Shown here piece after piece: positions 1-9,006 of a stretch of DNA of 64,000 bases. The notes below the pieces were generated by a model. It did not search any database and was not told the origin of the DNA. It saw only the letters and a program-made list of their open reading frames with translations. Source of the stretch: Bradyrhizobium guangxiense (lineage in GTDB: Bacteria; Pseudomonadota; Alphaproteobacteria; Rhizobiales; Xanthobacteraceae); the NCBI RefSeq assembly GCF_004114915.1, contig NZ_CP022219.1, positions 4,432,501 to 4,496,500 on the forward strand, read 5' to 3'. A program made the position numbers and the translations under genes. Position 1 is the first letter of the stretch. Each line of letters starts with the position of its first letter.

Positions 1-158
1 TGCTCGCGACCGCACATGCGGTCTCCGAAAGCGTCGTGCGGGGCGTCAATACCGAGATCCAGAAGCGTAACGTGCCGAACACCTATACGGCCGCCGGCCG
101 CCGCGCAGCTCCGGGCCCCCGCCACATCACCCCGCTCGCGGTCAGCCGCTCGCTCTGA
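1..158 (+). CDS. C-terminal fragment of an unidentified protein
   Basis: An open frame runs in from the left edge (codons from base 3) and stops at TGA 156-158, giving about 51 C-terminal residues ending in PLAVSRSL. The tail is rich in Arg, Ala and Pro. I do not recognise the family. The frame is supported by its codon use and by the hairpin that follows at 192-219. It lies on the same strand as the FlaG-like gene but more than 150 bases upstream, so it probably belongs to a separate transcript. Confidence 0.45.
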   Translation, partial: LATAHAVSESVVRGVNTEIQKRNVPNTYTAAGRRAAPGPRHITPLAVSRSL

Positions 159-191
159 ACGCGCACGAGAACAACCGACAATTTTACGAAA

Positions 192-219
192 AACCGCGCG
201 GCGATATCGTCGCGCGGTT
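192..219 (+). terminator. Hairpin terminator after the left-edge gene
   Basis: A 9-bp perfect stem (192-200 with 211-219) encloses an inner CGATATCG palindrome, so almost the whole 28 bases can fold. The T-run after it is weak, so this is a likely but not certain intrinsic terminator. Confidence 0.5.
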
Positions 220-317
220 AGGCACGTTTCCTTACCAGGTCTTCAGTCCTGGTGTTCCATTGTTGCGTTATGAGAGGGGTTGGGATTTGACTCAAGTAAG
301 GCAACCAGGAGGCTGCC

Positions 318-677
318 ATGAGTACAGATTTCAGCATCCGGCCGGTGGGGATCCCGGCCCCCGTGCAGATCGTAACGACGTCCAATGCGGCGGCGAACGA
401 GGCCGTGCAAACTGATCTCCCGGTGAGCCAGACGGTCGCCGCGGCGGACACCAGCGCGCCCGTGCGCAATGATCTGCGGAGCCACGAGAACATCTCGCGC
501 CAGGTCGTGTTCGACCAGGCGGCCGCATCCTTCGTCTTCCAGGTCGTCAACGACAAGACCGACGCAGTGGTCAATCAGTTTCCCGACGAAGCGATGCTGC
601 GCCGGCGGGCCTATTTCCACGCACTGGACATGAAGTCCGAGCCTTCGCGTCCGCTCAGCACTGACGTCAGCGCCTGA
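318..677 (+). CDS. FlaG-like protein
   Basis: A 119-residue protein. The first 70 residues are low complexity (Ala, Thr, Val, Pro). Residues about 75-105 carry the FlaG-family signature: a short beta-rich stretch VVNDKTDAVVNQFPDE followed by a helix starting AMLRRRAYF. FlaG proteins are encoded beside flagellin genes and affect filament length or assembly in other bacteria. A GGAGG ribosome site (310-314, 'ggaggctgcc') precedes the ATG. The gene converges on flaF and the flagellin array, which fits a flagellar role. The family call rests on the short C-terminal motif only. Confidence 0.6.
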   Translation: MSTDFSIRPVGIPAPVQIVTTSNAAANEAVQTDLPVSQTVAAADTSAPVRNDLRSHENISRQVVFDQAAASFVFQVVNDKTDAVVNQFPDEAMLRRRAYFHALDMKSEPSRPLSTDVSA

Positions 678-896
678 CCATCACATATCGGCGTTTGCTC
701 TGCGCCTGACCGGGACCGGTCCGCGTGAGATTCGCATTGCCGAGACAACCCGACAAATTGCGATCGGCACCTGCCGACGTCGAGATGTCGCTGCCGTGAC
801 GGCGGCACAGATCAATGAGCGAGAGCCAGGCGATAGAACGTTCGATTTGGACGTGAACGCCAAGATGCTCGTGATGTCGGCCATCACGAGTCCAGC
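678..896. other. Gap between the FlaG-like gene and flaF
   Basis: This 219-base gap separates two convergent genes. A plus-strand frame stays open across it and stops at TAA 898-900, overlapping the flaF stop. It has no plausible early start codon and I recognise nothing in its translation. No clear terminator hairpin is visible. Confidence 0.4.
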
Positions 897-1265
897 TTAA
901 GGCCGTCCGGACAGACCCGCGGCGATATTGCGGTTGATCTCGATCAGCGGACGGAAGTGGTCGAACTGCGGGCTCATCTGCAGCGCTGCGGTCTGGCTCA
1001 GCACGAACACGCTGATGTTGGCGATCTTCTGCCGAACGTCGATCGGCTGCGGGTTGCTGTCGCGCATGGCTTCGCTCAGGAAGATCGTCCAGAGCTTGCG
1101 ATTGAACATCAGCGCCTGCGTGGTCTGCTCACTGAACGGGTCGGCGCTGTTGATGGCGTCCTGGAGCTTGTTGGCGGCCTTGAGTAGGGTCTGCGCCTCG
1201 ATGTCGCGAGGAGATGCGGTTGTCGTTGCAACGCGCGCATAAGCCGAGGCAGCGGAATTCGACAT
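897..1265 (-). CDS. flaF: Flagellar biosynthesis regulator FlaF
   Basis: A 122-residue, mostly helical protein of the usual FlaF length. Recognisable features are the N-terminal AYARVA segment, the central ALMFNRKLWTIFLSEAMRD stretch and the closing helix with FDHFRPLIEINRNIAAGL. In Caulobacter, FlaF is needed for flagellin translation and acts opposite to FlbT; recent work treats it as a flagellin chaperone. The ATG at 1265 is preferred over an in-frame TTG at 1268, because AGGG lies 8 bases upstream of the ATG. It is the last gene of the minus-strand series that starts with the fourth flagellin, and flbT lies at the far end of that array. Confidence 0.9.
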   Translation of the reverse strand: MSNSAASAYARVATTTASPRDIEAQTLLKAANKLQDAINSADPFSEQTTQALMFNRKLWTIFLSEAMRDSNPQPIDVRQKIANISVFVLSQTAALQMSPQFDHFRPLIEINRNIAAGLSGRP

Positions 1266-1288
1266 CAATCACACCCTGGAGGTTACCT

Positions 1289-1344
1289 AGCGCGTTGTAC
1301 GCGCTTAAGGATTTCTTTCCCAACCCTAGGCAGCACCGCTTAAG
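1289..1344 (-). promoter_or_regulatory. Candidate flaF control region
   Basis: Upstream of flaF lies a 6-bp inverted repeat, AGCGCG (1289-1294) and CGCGCT (1300-1305). There is also a direct repeat of CGCTTAAG at 1302-1309 and 1337-1344, 35 bp apart, each followed by an ATTT-like tract. The remaining sequence to 1500 has no gene. The function of these elements is unknown; the position suggests regulator binding or a leader structure. Confidence 0.35.
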
Positions 1345-1503
1345 ATTTGCTTACGTGTGCGCTTGGAAGCACTCCGGATAATTACGGGTCGCGGAGCTCT
1401 TCGTCAGCGCAACGCTAGATCCACGCACGCACGGTGTAAACTCGTTTCGCGTGATGCGCGCTGATCTCAGCTAATCTTGTCTTAGCGATCTCCCTCAAAA
1501 GAA

Positions 1504-1525
1504 CGGCGGAGCGTTTAGCCCCGCC
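1504..1525 (-). terminator. Terminator of flagellin gene 1
   Basis: A stem of nine pairs with one mismatch forms downstream of the fliC stop. In the minus-strand sense it is followed by a TTCTTTTG tract. This is the equivalent of the better-formed hairpins after the other three flagellin genes. Confidence 0.55.
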
Positions 1526-1559
1526 GCGAAATCTCGAATGGCGACTTTGCGCTGCGAAA

Positions 1560-3845
1560 TTAGCGGAGCAGCTGCAGCACGCTCTGCTGCGACTGATTGG
1601 CCAGCGACAGCGCCGACACCGCGATCGACTGGCGGGTCGACAGCGCCTGGCTGTTGGCCGCTTCCTCGTTGGTGTCGGCGAGCGTCAGGTTGGACGAGCC
1701 GGTCTGCAGCACGTTGATCAGGTTCTTGGAGAAGTCCTGACGCACCTGCACGATCGAGAGGTTCGAACCGAGCGTAGAGCCTTCGGAGCGCAACGTGCTC
1801 GACGCCGCATTCAGGCTGGCCAGCACCTTGTTGGTGGCGCCGTTGTCGATGAAGTCGACACCGTTGACGAGATTGCTGAGGCCAAGGCCGGCGGCATTGA
1901 ACACGACGCCGTTGATGCTGAGCGTCGAGCTGCCGGTCTCGTTGAAGACCAGCTTCAACGTGTCGCCGTTGAGCAGATTGACGCCGTTGAAGGAGGAGTC
2001 CTGCGAGGTGGTGTCGATCTGGGCCAGAATGTTGTTGAACTGGTTGACCAGGTTGGAGCGCGCGGTCTGCGCGACGGGGTCCTGAACCGGCGGCTGCGCC
2101 GTGGTGAAGGCGAGGACGCTGGTGATCGTGCCGCCGACCGTGCCGCCCGCGGTGGTCGAGCCGAGCGTCGAGGAGGCGTATTCGTTGACGGTGGTCACCG
2201 TCAGCACGCCGTTGGCGTCGATCGTCGCCGTCAAATGGTTCGCCTGAAGCTGGGCGTTGAGCTGATCCAGCGTCTTCACGGTGCCGTTGGTGCCGTCGCC
2301 GAAGGTGACGTTCACGGGCGTACCGCCGTTGAACGAGGTGAAGGTCAGCGTCTTGCCGCTGATGCCGCCGACGCCCGAGGTGCGCGCCGCGGTGAAGGCG
2401 GTCGCCGTTCCGGTATTGCCGCTGAGACCGAACGCGCTGAGCGCATTGCCGGTGCCGGTGATCGAGAGGTCGGCGTTGACGCCGGTGGAGAGCGCAAGCT
2501 GACCGCTGCTGTTGACCGACGACGGGATCTGCCCCGCAGTGGGCGACAGCGTCGCCGCGCCGTTGAAGATGCTCGCGGTCTTGACGCCGGTGGCGAGGTC
2601 GATCGAGTTGAGCAGGTCGGTCAGCGTCGCACTCTGGAGATAGACGGTCGAATTGCCGTTGCCGTCGGTGACGACGTTGCCGCTGACGCCATAGCCGGTG
2701 GCCACGCTCGCCGCCGATTGCGGTGTCTGCGCGTTCTTGAAGGTGATGGTGTGGCCGTCGATGTTCAGCGTCGAGCCGTCCTGAACGAGAGTGCCGAGCG
2801 AGCCGGCGGTCGTCGACCGGTTCGCAGTCACGGTCGCATTGCCCGCGCCGGTCGCCCCAGTCAGACCGAGCTTGTTGAGGAAGTCAGCCTTGCCCGTCAG
2901 GCTCAAATCGGCACCGGTCGAGCTCTTCAGCGTGACCTGGCCGCCGGAGATGGAGGATGGCGTCTGGATGGTACCGACCGTCGCGCCGCTCGTCGCGATG
3001 GTCGCCGCGCTTGCGCTGATGGTTGCAGTCTTGACGCCGCTGGCGAGGTCGATCGCCGTGAGGACGTCGTTGATGGTCGCCCCGGGCGCAGTCGGCGTTC
3101 CCTCGTAGACGATCGAATTGCCGTTGCCGTCGGTGGCGATGTGGCCGCTGGCGTCGAGACCCCAGCCGGTCGGCTGCGTGCTCGGAGCGACGCCGGTGCG
3201 GAAGGTGATGGTCTTGCCGTTCACCGTGATGGTGTCGCCGTCGGCGGGCGGAGCGCCGAAGGGGGTGGACGCGGTGGTGCCGACCAGCGTAGCGGTGCCG
3301 CTGAGCACGGTGGTCCCGTCGGCCGCGGTCGCGGCAAATCCGACCAATGTGCCGGCGCTCGAGCCCAGCGAGGCGCCGAGTGCGGCAGTTCCCGTGACCG
3401 GGGTCACGCCGCCGGGTGCGCCGGTGTAGAGCACGTTGCTCTTGGCGGTCGCGCTGGCATAGGAGGTCGTGCCGCGCAGGTCGGCCGGCGTCGCACCGGG
3501 AATGGTGGTGGAGACGTTGGACTTGGTGGAGTAGCCGACCGTGGTCTGCAGCGCCTGGTTGGCGATCGACTTCGCGCTGTCGATCAGCTTCTGCAGCGAT
3601 GTGATGCCGGTGTTGGCGGCCTGCAGCACCTGCACACCGTTATTGATCCCGTCGAGCAGGTTGCTGATGTCGCTCGCCCGGTTGTCCAACCCCTGCGCAG
3701 TGAAGAAGTTGGTGGGATTGTCGAGCGCCGTGTTGACCTTCTTGCCGGTCGACAGCCGCTCCTGCGTCGTGGCCAGCAAGTCGGCCGTCGACTGCAGCGA
3801 CAACAGGTTCTGGCGAACGGACGCCGAGAGAACGATGTTGGACAT
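1560..3845 (-). CDS. fliC: Flagellin (copy 1, most divergent)
   Basis: A 761-residue flagellin. The N-terminal D0/D1 segment (residues 1-100, from SNIVLSASVRQNLLSLQ) and the C-terminal helix ending SQQSVLQLLR match the filament core of this family. The long middle holds repeated modules of the flagellin 'IN' type (DGDTITVNGKTITF and DGSTLNIDGHTITF, each followed by TDGNGNS and an IDLA helix). At 761 residues it is much longer than enteric flagellins. A purine-rich ribosome site (AGAGGAAGA) precedes the ATG. Unlike copies 2-4 its centre is clearly diverged, and it has its own CtrA box at 3940-3954. It may therefore be the early or minor flagellin; that role is inferred. Confidence 0.95.
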   Translation of the reverse strand: MSNIVLSASVRQNLLSLQSTADLLATTQERLSTGKKVNTALDNPTNFFTAQGLDNRASDISNLLDGINNGVQVLQAANTGITSLQKLIDSAKSIANQALQTTVGYSTKSNVSTTIPGATPADLRGTTSYASATAKSNVLYTGAPGGVTPVTGTAALGASLGSSAGTLVGFAATAADGTTVLSGTATLVGTTASTPFGAPPADGDTITVNGKTITFRTGVAPSTQPTGWGLDASGHIATDGNGNSIVYEGTPTAPGATINDVLTAIDLASGVKTATISASAATIATSGATVGTIQTPSSISGGQVTLKSSTGADLSLTGKADFLNKLGLTGATGAGNATVTANRSTTAGSLGTLVQDGSTLNIDGHTITFKNAQTPQSAASVATGYGVSGNVVTDGNGNSTVYLQSATLTDLLNSIDLATGVKTASIFNGAATLSPTAGQIPSSVNSSGQLALSTGVNADLSITGTGNALSAFGLSGNTGTATAFTAARTSGVGGISGKTLTFTSFNGGTPVNVTFGDGTNGTVKTLDQLNAQLQANHLTATIDANGVLTVTTVNEYASSTLGSTTAGGTVGGTITSVLAFTTAQPPVQDPVAQTARSNLVNQFNNILAQIDTTSQDSSFNGVNLLNGDTLKLVFNETGSSTLSINGVVFNAAGLGLSNLVNGVDFIDNGATNKVLASLNAASSTLRSEGSTLGSNLSIVQVRQDFSKNLINVLQTGSSNLTLADTNEEAANSQALSTRQSIAVSALSLANQSQQSVLQLLR

Positions 3846-3939
3846 TGGCGAGTCTTCCTCTTGAACCGGATACGAATCGGCCGCGCGGTCTGGAAAGCGG
3901 GCTTTTGTCCAGTTTTAGGAGGTGTCCTTTAAAGTATGG

Positions 3940-3954
3940 TTAACGCCGGTTTAA
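3940..3954 (-). promoter_or_regulatory. CtrA box upstream of flagellin copy 1
   Basis: On the minus strand this reads TTAA-N7-TTAA followed by C, an exact match to the CtrA consensus TTAA-N7-TTAAC. It lies about 95 bp upstream of the flagellin ATG. CtrA directly controls flagellar genes in alphaproteobacteria, so direct control is likely but not shown. Confidence 0.6.
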
Positions 3955-4007
3955 GGGACAGGGTTAATGGCCAGTGAACGCCCCTGCCCGCCATCAGACG
4001 CAACAAA

Positions 4008-4036
4008 GAGCGGCGGGGCATGGGGCCCCGCCGCTC
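4008..4036 (-). terminator. Terminator of flagellin gene 2
   Basis: A 12-bp GC-rich perfect stem (4008-4019 with 4025-4036) and a 5-base loop lie just after the stop of copy 2. T-rich tracts flank it on both strands, so it could stop transcription in either direction. Confidence 0.8.
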
Positions 4037-4064
4037 GGTTTTGTTTTGATATTTCAGTCGCTTA

Positions 4065-6332
4065 TTAGCGGAGCAGCTGGAGCACGCTCTGCTGCGAGGT
4101 GTTGGCCAGCGACAGCGCGGAGACTGCGATCGACTGACGGGTGGACAGCGCCTGGCTGTTGGCCGCCTCGACGTTGGTGTCGGCCAGCGTCAGGTTGGAC
4201 GAGCCGGTCTGCAGCACGTTGATCAGGTTCTTGTTGAAGTCCTGACGGATCTGCACGACCGAGAGGTTCGAGCCGAGGCTCGAAGCTTCCGAGCGCAGCG
4301 TGCTCGAGGCAGCGTTCAGGTTGGTCAGCACGCGGTTGGCAGCGGCGTTGTCGATGAAGTCGACGCCGACGGTCAGTGCGGCGAGGCCCAGACCCTTGGA
4401 GTTGTAGGTCACGCCCGTGATGTTCAGGCTCGACTTGCCGGTCTCGTCGAACACCAGCTTGAGCTGGTCGCCGTTCAACAGGTTGACGCCGTTGAACGAG
4501 GAGTCCTGCGCCGTCGTGTCGATCTGGTTCAGGATGTTGTTGTACTGAGACACCAGGTTGGCACGGGCGGTCTGGGCGACGCCATCCTGGACGGGAGTGG
4601 ACGCCGTCGAGAAGGTCAGCGCCGAGGTCAGCGTGCCACCGATCGCACCGCCCGCCGCCGTCGAACCGAGCGTCGAGGACGCATAGTCGTTGGACGCGGT
4701 GATGGTCAGCAGGCCGTTGGCGTCGATCGTCGCAGCCAGGTTGTTGGCCTGAAGCTTGGTGTTGAGCTGATCGAGCGTCTTGACCGTACCGTTGGTGCCG
4801 TCGCCGAAGGTGACGTCGACCGCCGTGCCGCCATTGAAGGAGGTGAAGGTCAGGGTCTTGCCGGCAATGCCACCAATGCCGGAGGTGCGGGCCGCGGTGA
4901 AGGCGGTCGCGGTGCCGGTGTTGCCGGCGAGGCCGAGCGCGTTCAGGGCATTGCCCGTGCCGGTGATCGCGAGGTCGGCATTGACGCCGGTCGAGAGCTT
5001 GAGCTGGCCGGAGGTATTCACCGTCGAGTTGGACTGTCCGGTCGCGGTCGAAAGCACCGCCGCACCCGAAGTGATCTTCGCGGTCTGCACGCCGGTGGCG
5101 AGGTCGATCGCGTTGAGCAGATCGGTCACCGTCGCGCTCTGGAGATAGACGGTCGAGTTGCCGCTGCCGTCGGTGACGATGTTGCCGTTGACACCACCCG
5201 ACGTCACGCTGGCTGCCGACTGCGGCGTCTGCGCGTTCTTGAAGGTGATGATGTGACCGTCGACGTTCAGCGTCGAACCGTCCTGAACCAGAGCCCCCAG
5301 CGAACCCGCGCTGGTCTGGCGAGCCACGCTCACGCTCGTGTTGCCGCCGCCGCTGGCCGAACTCAGGCCAAGGGCCTTGAGCAGATCGGCCTTGCCGGTC
5401 ACGCTCAGGTCCGCACCCGTCGAACTCTCCAGAATGACCTTGCCGCCGGCGACGGACGAGATGGTCTGGGCCGTACCAACCGTGGCGCCGCTCTGCGTGA
5501 TGGTGGCGGCACCAGCGGTGATCGAAGCGCTCTGCACGCCGCTGGCCAGATCGATCGCGGTCAAGAGGTCGTTGACGTTCGCCGTGGCGAGATAGACGGT
5601 GGTGTTGCCGTTGCCGTCAGTGACGAGGTTGCCGCTGACGCCCGAACCGGACGGAACCGCCGTCGACGCCGGAGCAGCGCCGCTGCGGAAGGTGATGGTC
5701 TTGCCGTTGACCGTCAGCGTGTCGCCGTCGGCAGGCTGGGCGTTGCCGACCAGGCCGGTGGCGCTCGTGCCGCTGGTGGCGATCAGGGTGATGGTTCCGG
5801 TCAGGGCCGTGGTGCCGTCGCCAGCCGTTGCCGCGGTGCCGGTGAACACGCCCTGGCTCGCGCCCAGGGTCTTGGCAGCCGTAATCGCGGTCGTGCCGCC
5901 GGGAGCGCCGGTGTACAGCACGTTGCTCGACGCGGTCGCACTGGCGAAGGACGTCGTGCCGCGCAGGTCGGCCGCCGTCGCACCGGAGATGGTCGTGGAG
6001 ACGTTGGACTTGGTGGAATAGCCGACCGTGGTCTGCAGCGCCTGGTTGGCGATCGACTTCGCAGAGTCGATCAGCTTCTGCAGCGAGGTCAGGCCGGTGT
6101 TGGCGGCCTGCAGCACCTGCACGCCGTTGGCGATGCTGTCAAGCAGGTTGTTGATGTCGCTGGCGCGGTTGTCGAGCGACTGGGCGGTGAAATAGTTGGT
6201 GGGATTGTCCAGGGCCGAGTTGACGCTCTTGCCGGTCGACAGACGGTTCTGTGTGGTGGCGAGAAGATCGGCGGTGGACTGGAGAGAGAGCAGGTTCTGA
6301 CGAACCGACGCAGAGAGAACAATACCGGACAT
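4065..6332 (-). CDS. fliC: Flagellin (copy 2)
   Basis: A 755-residue flagellin with the same layout as copy 1: conserved terminal helices and a long central region built of IN-type modules (DGDTLTVNGKTITF and DGSTLNVDGHIITF). The central part is almost the same as copies 3 and 4, with a small number of changes spread through it. The ribosome site AAGGGTAAG shares its surroundings with copies 3 and 4. It forms the outer filament with the other flagellins after export through the flagellar secretion system. No cysteine is present, as usual for flagellins. Confidence 0.95.
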   Translation of the reverse strand: MSGIVLSASVRQNLLSLQSTADLLATTQNRLSTGKSVNSALDNPTNYFTAQSLDNRASDINNLLDSIANGVQVLQAANTGLTSLQKLIDSAKSIANQALQTTVGYSTKSNVSTTISGATAADLRGTTSFASATASSNVLYTGAPGGTTAITAAKTLGASQGVFTGTAATAGDGTTALTGTITLIATSGTSATGLVGNAQPADGDTLTVNGKTITFRSGAAPASTAVPSGSGVSGNLVTDGNGNTTVYLATANVNDLLTAIDLASGVQSASITAGAATITQSGATVGTAQTISSVAGGKVILESSTGADLSVTGKADLLKALGLSSASGGGNTSVSVARQTSAGSLGALVQDGSTLNVDGHIITFKNAQTPQSAASVTSGGVNGNIVTDGSGNSTVYLQSATVTDLLNAIDLATGVQTAKITSGAAVLSTATGQSNSTVNTSGQLKLSTGVNADLAITGTGNALNALGLAGNTGTATAFTAARTSGIGGIAGKTLTFTSFNGGTAVDVTFGDGTNGTVKTLDQLNTKLQANNLAATIDANGLLTITASNDYASSTLGSTAAGGAIGGTLTSALTFSTASTPVQDGVAQTARANLVSQYNNILNQIDTTAQDSSFNGVNLLNGDQLKLVFDETGKSSLNITGVTYNSKGLGLAALTVGVDFIDNAAANRVLTNLNAASSTLRSEASSLGSNLSVVQIRQDFNKNLINVLQTGSSNLTLADTNVEAANSQALSTRQSIAVSALSLANTSQQSVLQLLR

Positions 6333-6409
6333 GACTCTTACCCTTCTGGCTTACGCGTCTTCGTTCGATCGCTTCTGGATCGAGTGACGGGGCCAGCGTG
6401 CCGTGACGT

Positions 6410-6460
6410 GGCTAACAAAGGGTGAAACGCATGGAGCCCGCATAAGCGCCGGTTCACCAT
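6410..6460 (-). promoter_or_regulatory. Conserved upstream element of flagellin copy 2
   Basis: Two blocks, GGCTAACAAAG (6410-6420) and TTCACCAT (6453-6460) as read on the plus strand, recur upstream of copy 3. Their spacing to each other and to the start codon (78 bp) is the same. The surrounding bases are not conserved, so the blocks are probably functional. They do not match the sigma-54 consensus. Confidence 0.5.
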
Positions 6461-6608
6461 AAGCGGGTCGAACGTGCGGGCACGGCTCGCAATCCACCTG
6501 AAATCATTGGCAATTCCCGGCGCTTACGCTCCATTAACCATAACCGCTGGTTACTTTTTCGAGCGCTCTCCTGCCCACTCGAAACTTCGGGCAGCAAGCA
6601 AAAAGAAA

Positions 6609-6632
6609 GCGGCGGGGCCGAAGCCCCGCCGC
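6609..6632 (-). terminator. Terminator of flagellin gene 3
   Basis: A perfect 10-bp stem (6609-6618 with 6623-6632) with a UUCG tetraloop in the minus-strand RNA, followed by TTTCTTTTT. This is a textbook intrinsic terminator. The same sequence, in a longer identical block, follows copy 4. Confidence 0.9.
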
Positions 6633-6661
6633 CGGATCTTGCGTGCGATGTCGTCCGCGAC

Positions 6662-8929
6662 TTAGCGGAGCAGCTGCAGCACGCTCTGCTGCGACTGGTT
6701 GGCCAGCGACAGCGCGGAGACCGCGATCGACTGACGGGTCGACAGCGCCTGGCTGTTGGCCGCCTCGACGTTGGTGTCGGCCAGGGTCAGGTTGGACGAG
6801 CCGGTCTGCAGCACGTTGATCAGGTTCTTGTTGAAGTCCTGACGAACCTGCACGATCGTCAGGTTCGAACCAAGGCTCGAGGCCTCCGAGCGCAGCGTGC
6901 TCGAGGCGGCGTTGAGGTTGGTCAGCACCTTGTTGGTCGCGGCGTTGTCGATGAAGTCGACGCCGACGGTCAGTGCGGCGAGGCCCAGACCCTTGGAGTT
7001 GTAGGTCACGCCGGTGATGCTGAGGTTCGACTTGCCGGTCTCGTCGAACACCAGCTTGAGCTGGTCGCCGTTCAACAAGTTGACGCCGTTGAACGAGGAG
7101 TCCTGCGCCGTCGAGTCGATCTGGTTCAGGATGTTGTTGTACTGAGACACCAGGTTCGAACGCGAGGTCTGGGCGACGGTGTCCTGGACGGGGGTGGAAG
7201 CCGTCGAGAAGGTCAGGGCCGTGGTCAGCGTGCCGCCGATCGCACCACCCGCGGCGCTCGATCCGATGGTCGAGGACGCATAGTCGTTGGTGGTCGAGAC
7301 CGTCAGCAGGCCGTTGGCGTCGATCGTCGCCGTCAGGTTGTTGGCCTGGAGCTTCGAGTTGAGCTGATCGAGCGTCTTGACCGTACCGTTGGTGCCGTCG
7401 CCGAAGGTGACGTCGACCGCCGTGCCGCCATTGAAGGAGGTGAAGGTCAAGGTCTTGCCGGTGATGCCACCAATGCCGGAGGTGCGGGCCGCGGTGAAGG
7501 CGGTCGCGGTGCCGGTGTTACCGGCGAGGCCGAGCGCGTTCAGGGCATTGCCCGTGCCGGTGATCGCGAGGTCGGCATTGACGCCGGTCGAGAGCTTGAG
7601 CTGGCCAGACGTGCTAACCGACGAATTGGTCTGACCGGTCGCGGTCGAAAGCACCGCCGCACCCGAAGTGATCTTCGCGGTCTGCACGCCGGTGGCGAGG
7701 TCGATCGCGTTGAGCAGGTCGGTCACCGTCGCGCTCTGGAGATAGACGGTCGAGTTACCGCTGCCGTCGGTGACGATGTTGCCGTTGACACCACCCGAGG
7801 TCACGCTGGCTGCCGACTGCGGCGTCTGCGCGTTCTTGAAGGTGATGATGTGGCCGTCGACGTTCAGCGTCGAACCGTCCTGAACCAGAGCCCCCAGCGA
7901 ACCCGCGCTGGTCTGGCGAGCCACGCTCACGCTCGTGTTGCCGCCGCCGCTGGCCGAACTCAGGCCAAGGGCCTTGAGCAGATCGGCCTTGCCGGTCACG
8001 TTCAGGTCCGCACCCGTCGAACTCTCCAGAATGACCTTGCCGCCGGCGACGGACGAGATGGTCTGGGCCGTACCAACCGTGGCGCCGCTCTGCGTGATGG
8101 TGGCAGCACCAGCGGTGATCGAAGCGCTCTGCACGCCGCTGGCCAGATCGATCGCCTTCAAGAGGTCGTTGACGTTCGCCGTGGCGAGATAGACGGTGGT
8201 GTTGCCGTTGCCGTCAGTGACGAGATTGCCGCTGACGCCCGAACCGGACGGAACCGCGGTCGACGCCGGAGCAGCGCCGCTGCGGAAGGTGATGGTCTTG
8301 CCGTTGACCGTCAGCGTGTCGCCGTCGGCAGGCTGGGCGTTGCCGACCAGGCCGGTGGCGCTCGTGCCGCTGGTGGCGATCAGGGTGATGGTTCCGGTCA
8401 GGGCCGTGGTGCCGTCGCCAGCCGTTGCCGCGGTGCCGGTGAACACGCCCTGGCTCGCGCCCAGGGTCTTGGCAGCCGTAATCGGGGTCGTGCCGCCGGG
8501 AGCGCCGGTGTAGATCACGTCGCTCGACGCGGTCGCACTGGCGAAGGACGTCGTGCCACGCAGGTCGGCCGCCGTCGCACCCGAGATGGTGGCGGAGACG
8601 TTGGACTTGGTGGAATAGCCGACCGTGGTCTGCAGCGCCTGGTTGGCGATCGACTTCGCAGAGTCGATCAGCTTCTGCAGCGAGGTGATGCCGGTGTTGG
8701 CAGCCTGCAGCACCTGCACGCCGTTGGCGATGCCGTCGAGCAGATTGTTGATGTCGCTGGCGCGATTGTCGAGCGACTGGGCGGTGAAGAAGTTGGTGGG
8801 ATTGTCCAGGGCCGAGTTGACGCTCTTGCCGGTCGACAGACGGCTCTGTGTGGTGGCGAGAAGATCAGCAGTGGACTGGAGAGAGAGCAGGTTCTGACGA
8901 ACCGACGCGGAGAGAACGATACCGGACAT
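6662..8929 (-). CDS. fliC: Flagellin (copy 3)
   Basis: A 755-residue flagellin. Residues 30 to about 588 are the same as in copy 4, while the C-terminal 167 residues differ at about ten positions. This is the reverse of the usual pattern, in which flagellin ends are conserved and the surface-exposed centre varies. The match extends to DNA, including most silent positions, pointing to recent gene conversion or duplication. The centre contains the IN-type modules described for copy 1. The ribosome site is AAGGGTAAC in the minus-strand sense. Confidence 0.95.
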   Translation of the reverse strand: MSGIVLSASVRQNLLSLQSTADLLATTQSRLSTGKSVNSALDNPTNFFTAQSLDNRASDINNLLDGIANGVQVLQAANTGITSLQKLIDSAKSIANQALQTTVGYSTKSNVSATISGATAADLRGTTSFASATASSDVIYTGAPGGTTPITAAKTLGASQGVFTGTAATAGDGTTALTGTITLIATSGTSATGLVGNAQPADGDTLTVNGKTITFRSGAAPASTAVPSGSGVSGNLVTDGNGNTTVYLATANVNDLLKAIDLASGVQSASITAGAATITQSGATVGTAQTISSVAGGKVILESSTGADLNVTGKADLLKALGLSSASGGGNTSVSVARQTSAGSLGALVQDGSTLNVDGHIITFKNAQTPQSAASVTSGGVNGNIVTDGSGNSTVYLQSATVTDLLNAIDLATGVQTAKITSGAAVLSTATGQTNSSVSTSGQLKLSTGVNADLAITGTGNALNALGLAGNTGTATAFTAARTSGIGGITGKTLTFTSFNGGTAVDVTFGDGTNGTVKTLDQLNSKLQANNLTATIDANGLLTVSTTNDYASSTIGSSAAGGAIGGTLTTALTFSTASTPVQDTVAQTSRSNLVSQYNNILNQIDSTAQDSSFNGVNLLNGDQLKLVFDETGKSNLSITGVTYNSKGLGLAALTVGVDFIDNAATNKVLTNLNAASSTLRSEASSLGSNLTIVQVRQDFNKNLINVLQTGSSNLTLADTNVEAANSQALSTRQSIAVSALSLANQSQQSVLQLLR

Positions 8930-9006
8930 TGAGTGTTACCCTTCTGGTACGCAACGCAACAAAACTTCGATTAGGATTAATCGATGCCGCGACGGTGAAC
9001 TTTGTG

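Noticed and set aside
2235..3932. Long plus-strand open frame (565 residues) opposite flagellin copy 1, with similar frames of 360-860 residues opposite copies 2-4
   Set aside because: They are antisense to clearly real flagellin genes and rich in Arg, Gly and Ala. They recur only because the flagellin sequences repeat. This is the usual effect of high-GC codon use.
6391..6404. CGGCACG upstream of flagellin copies 2 and 4 as a sigma-54 -24 element
   Set aside because: The required TTGC at the -12 position is missing at the right distance in both genes.
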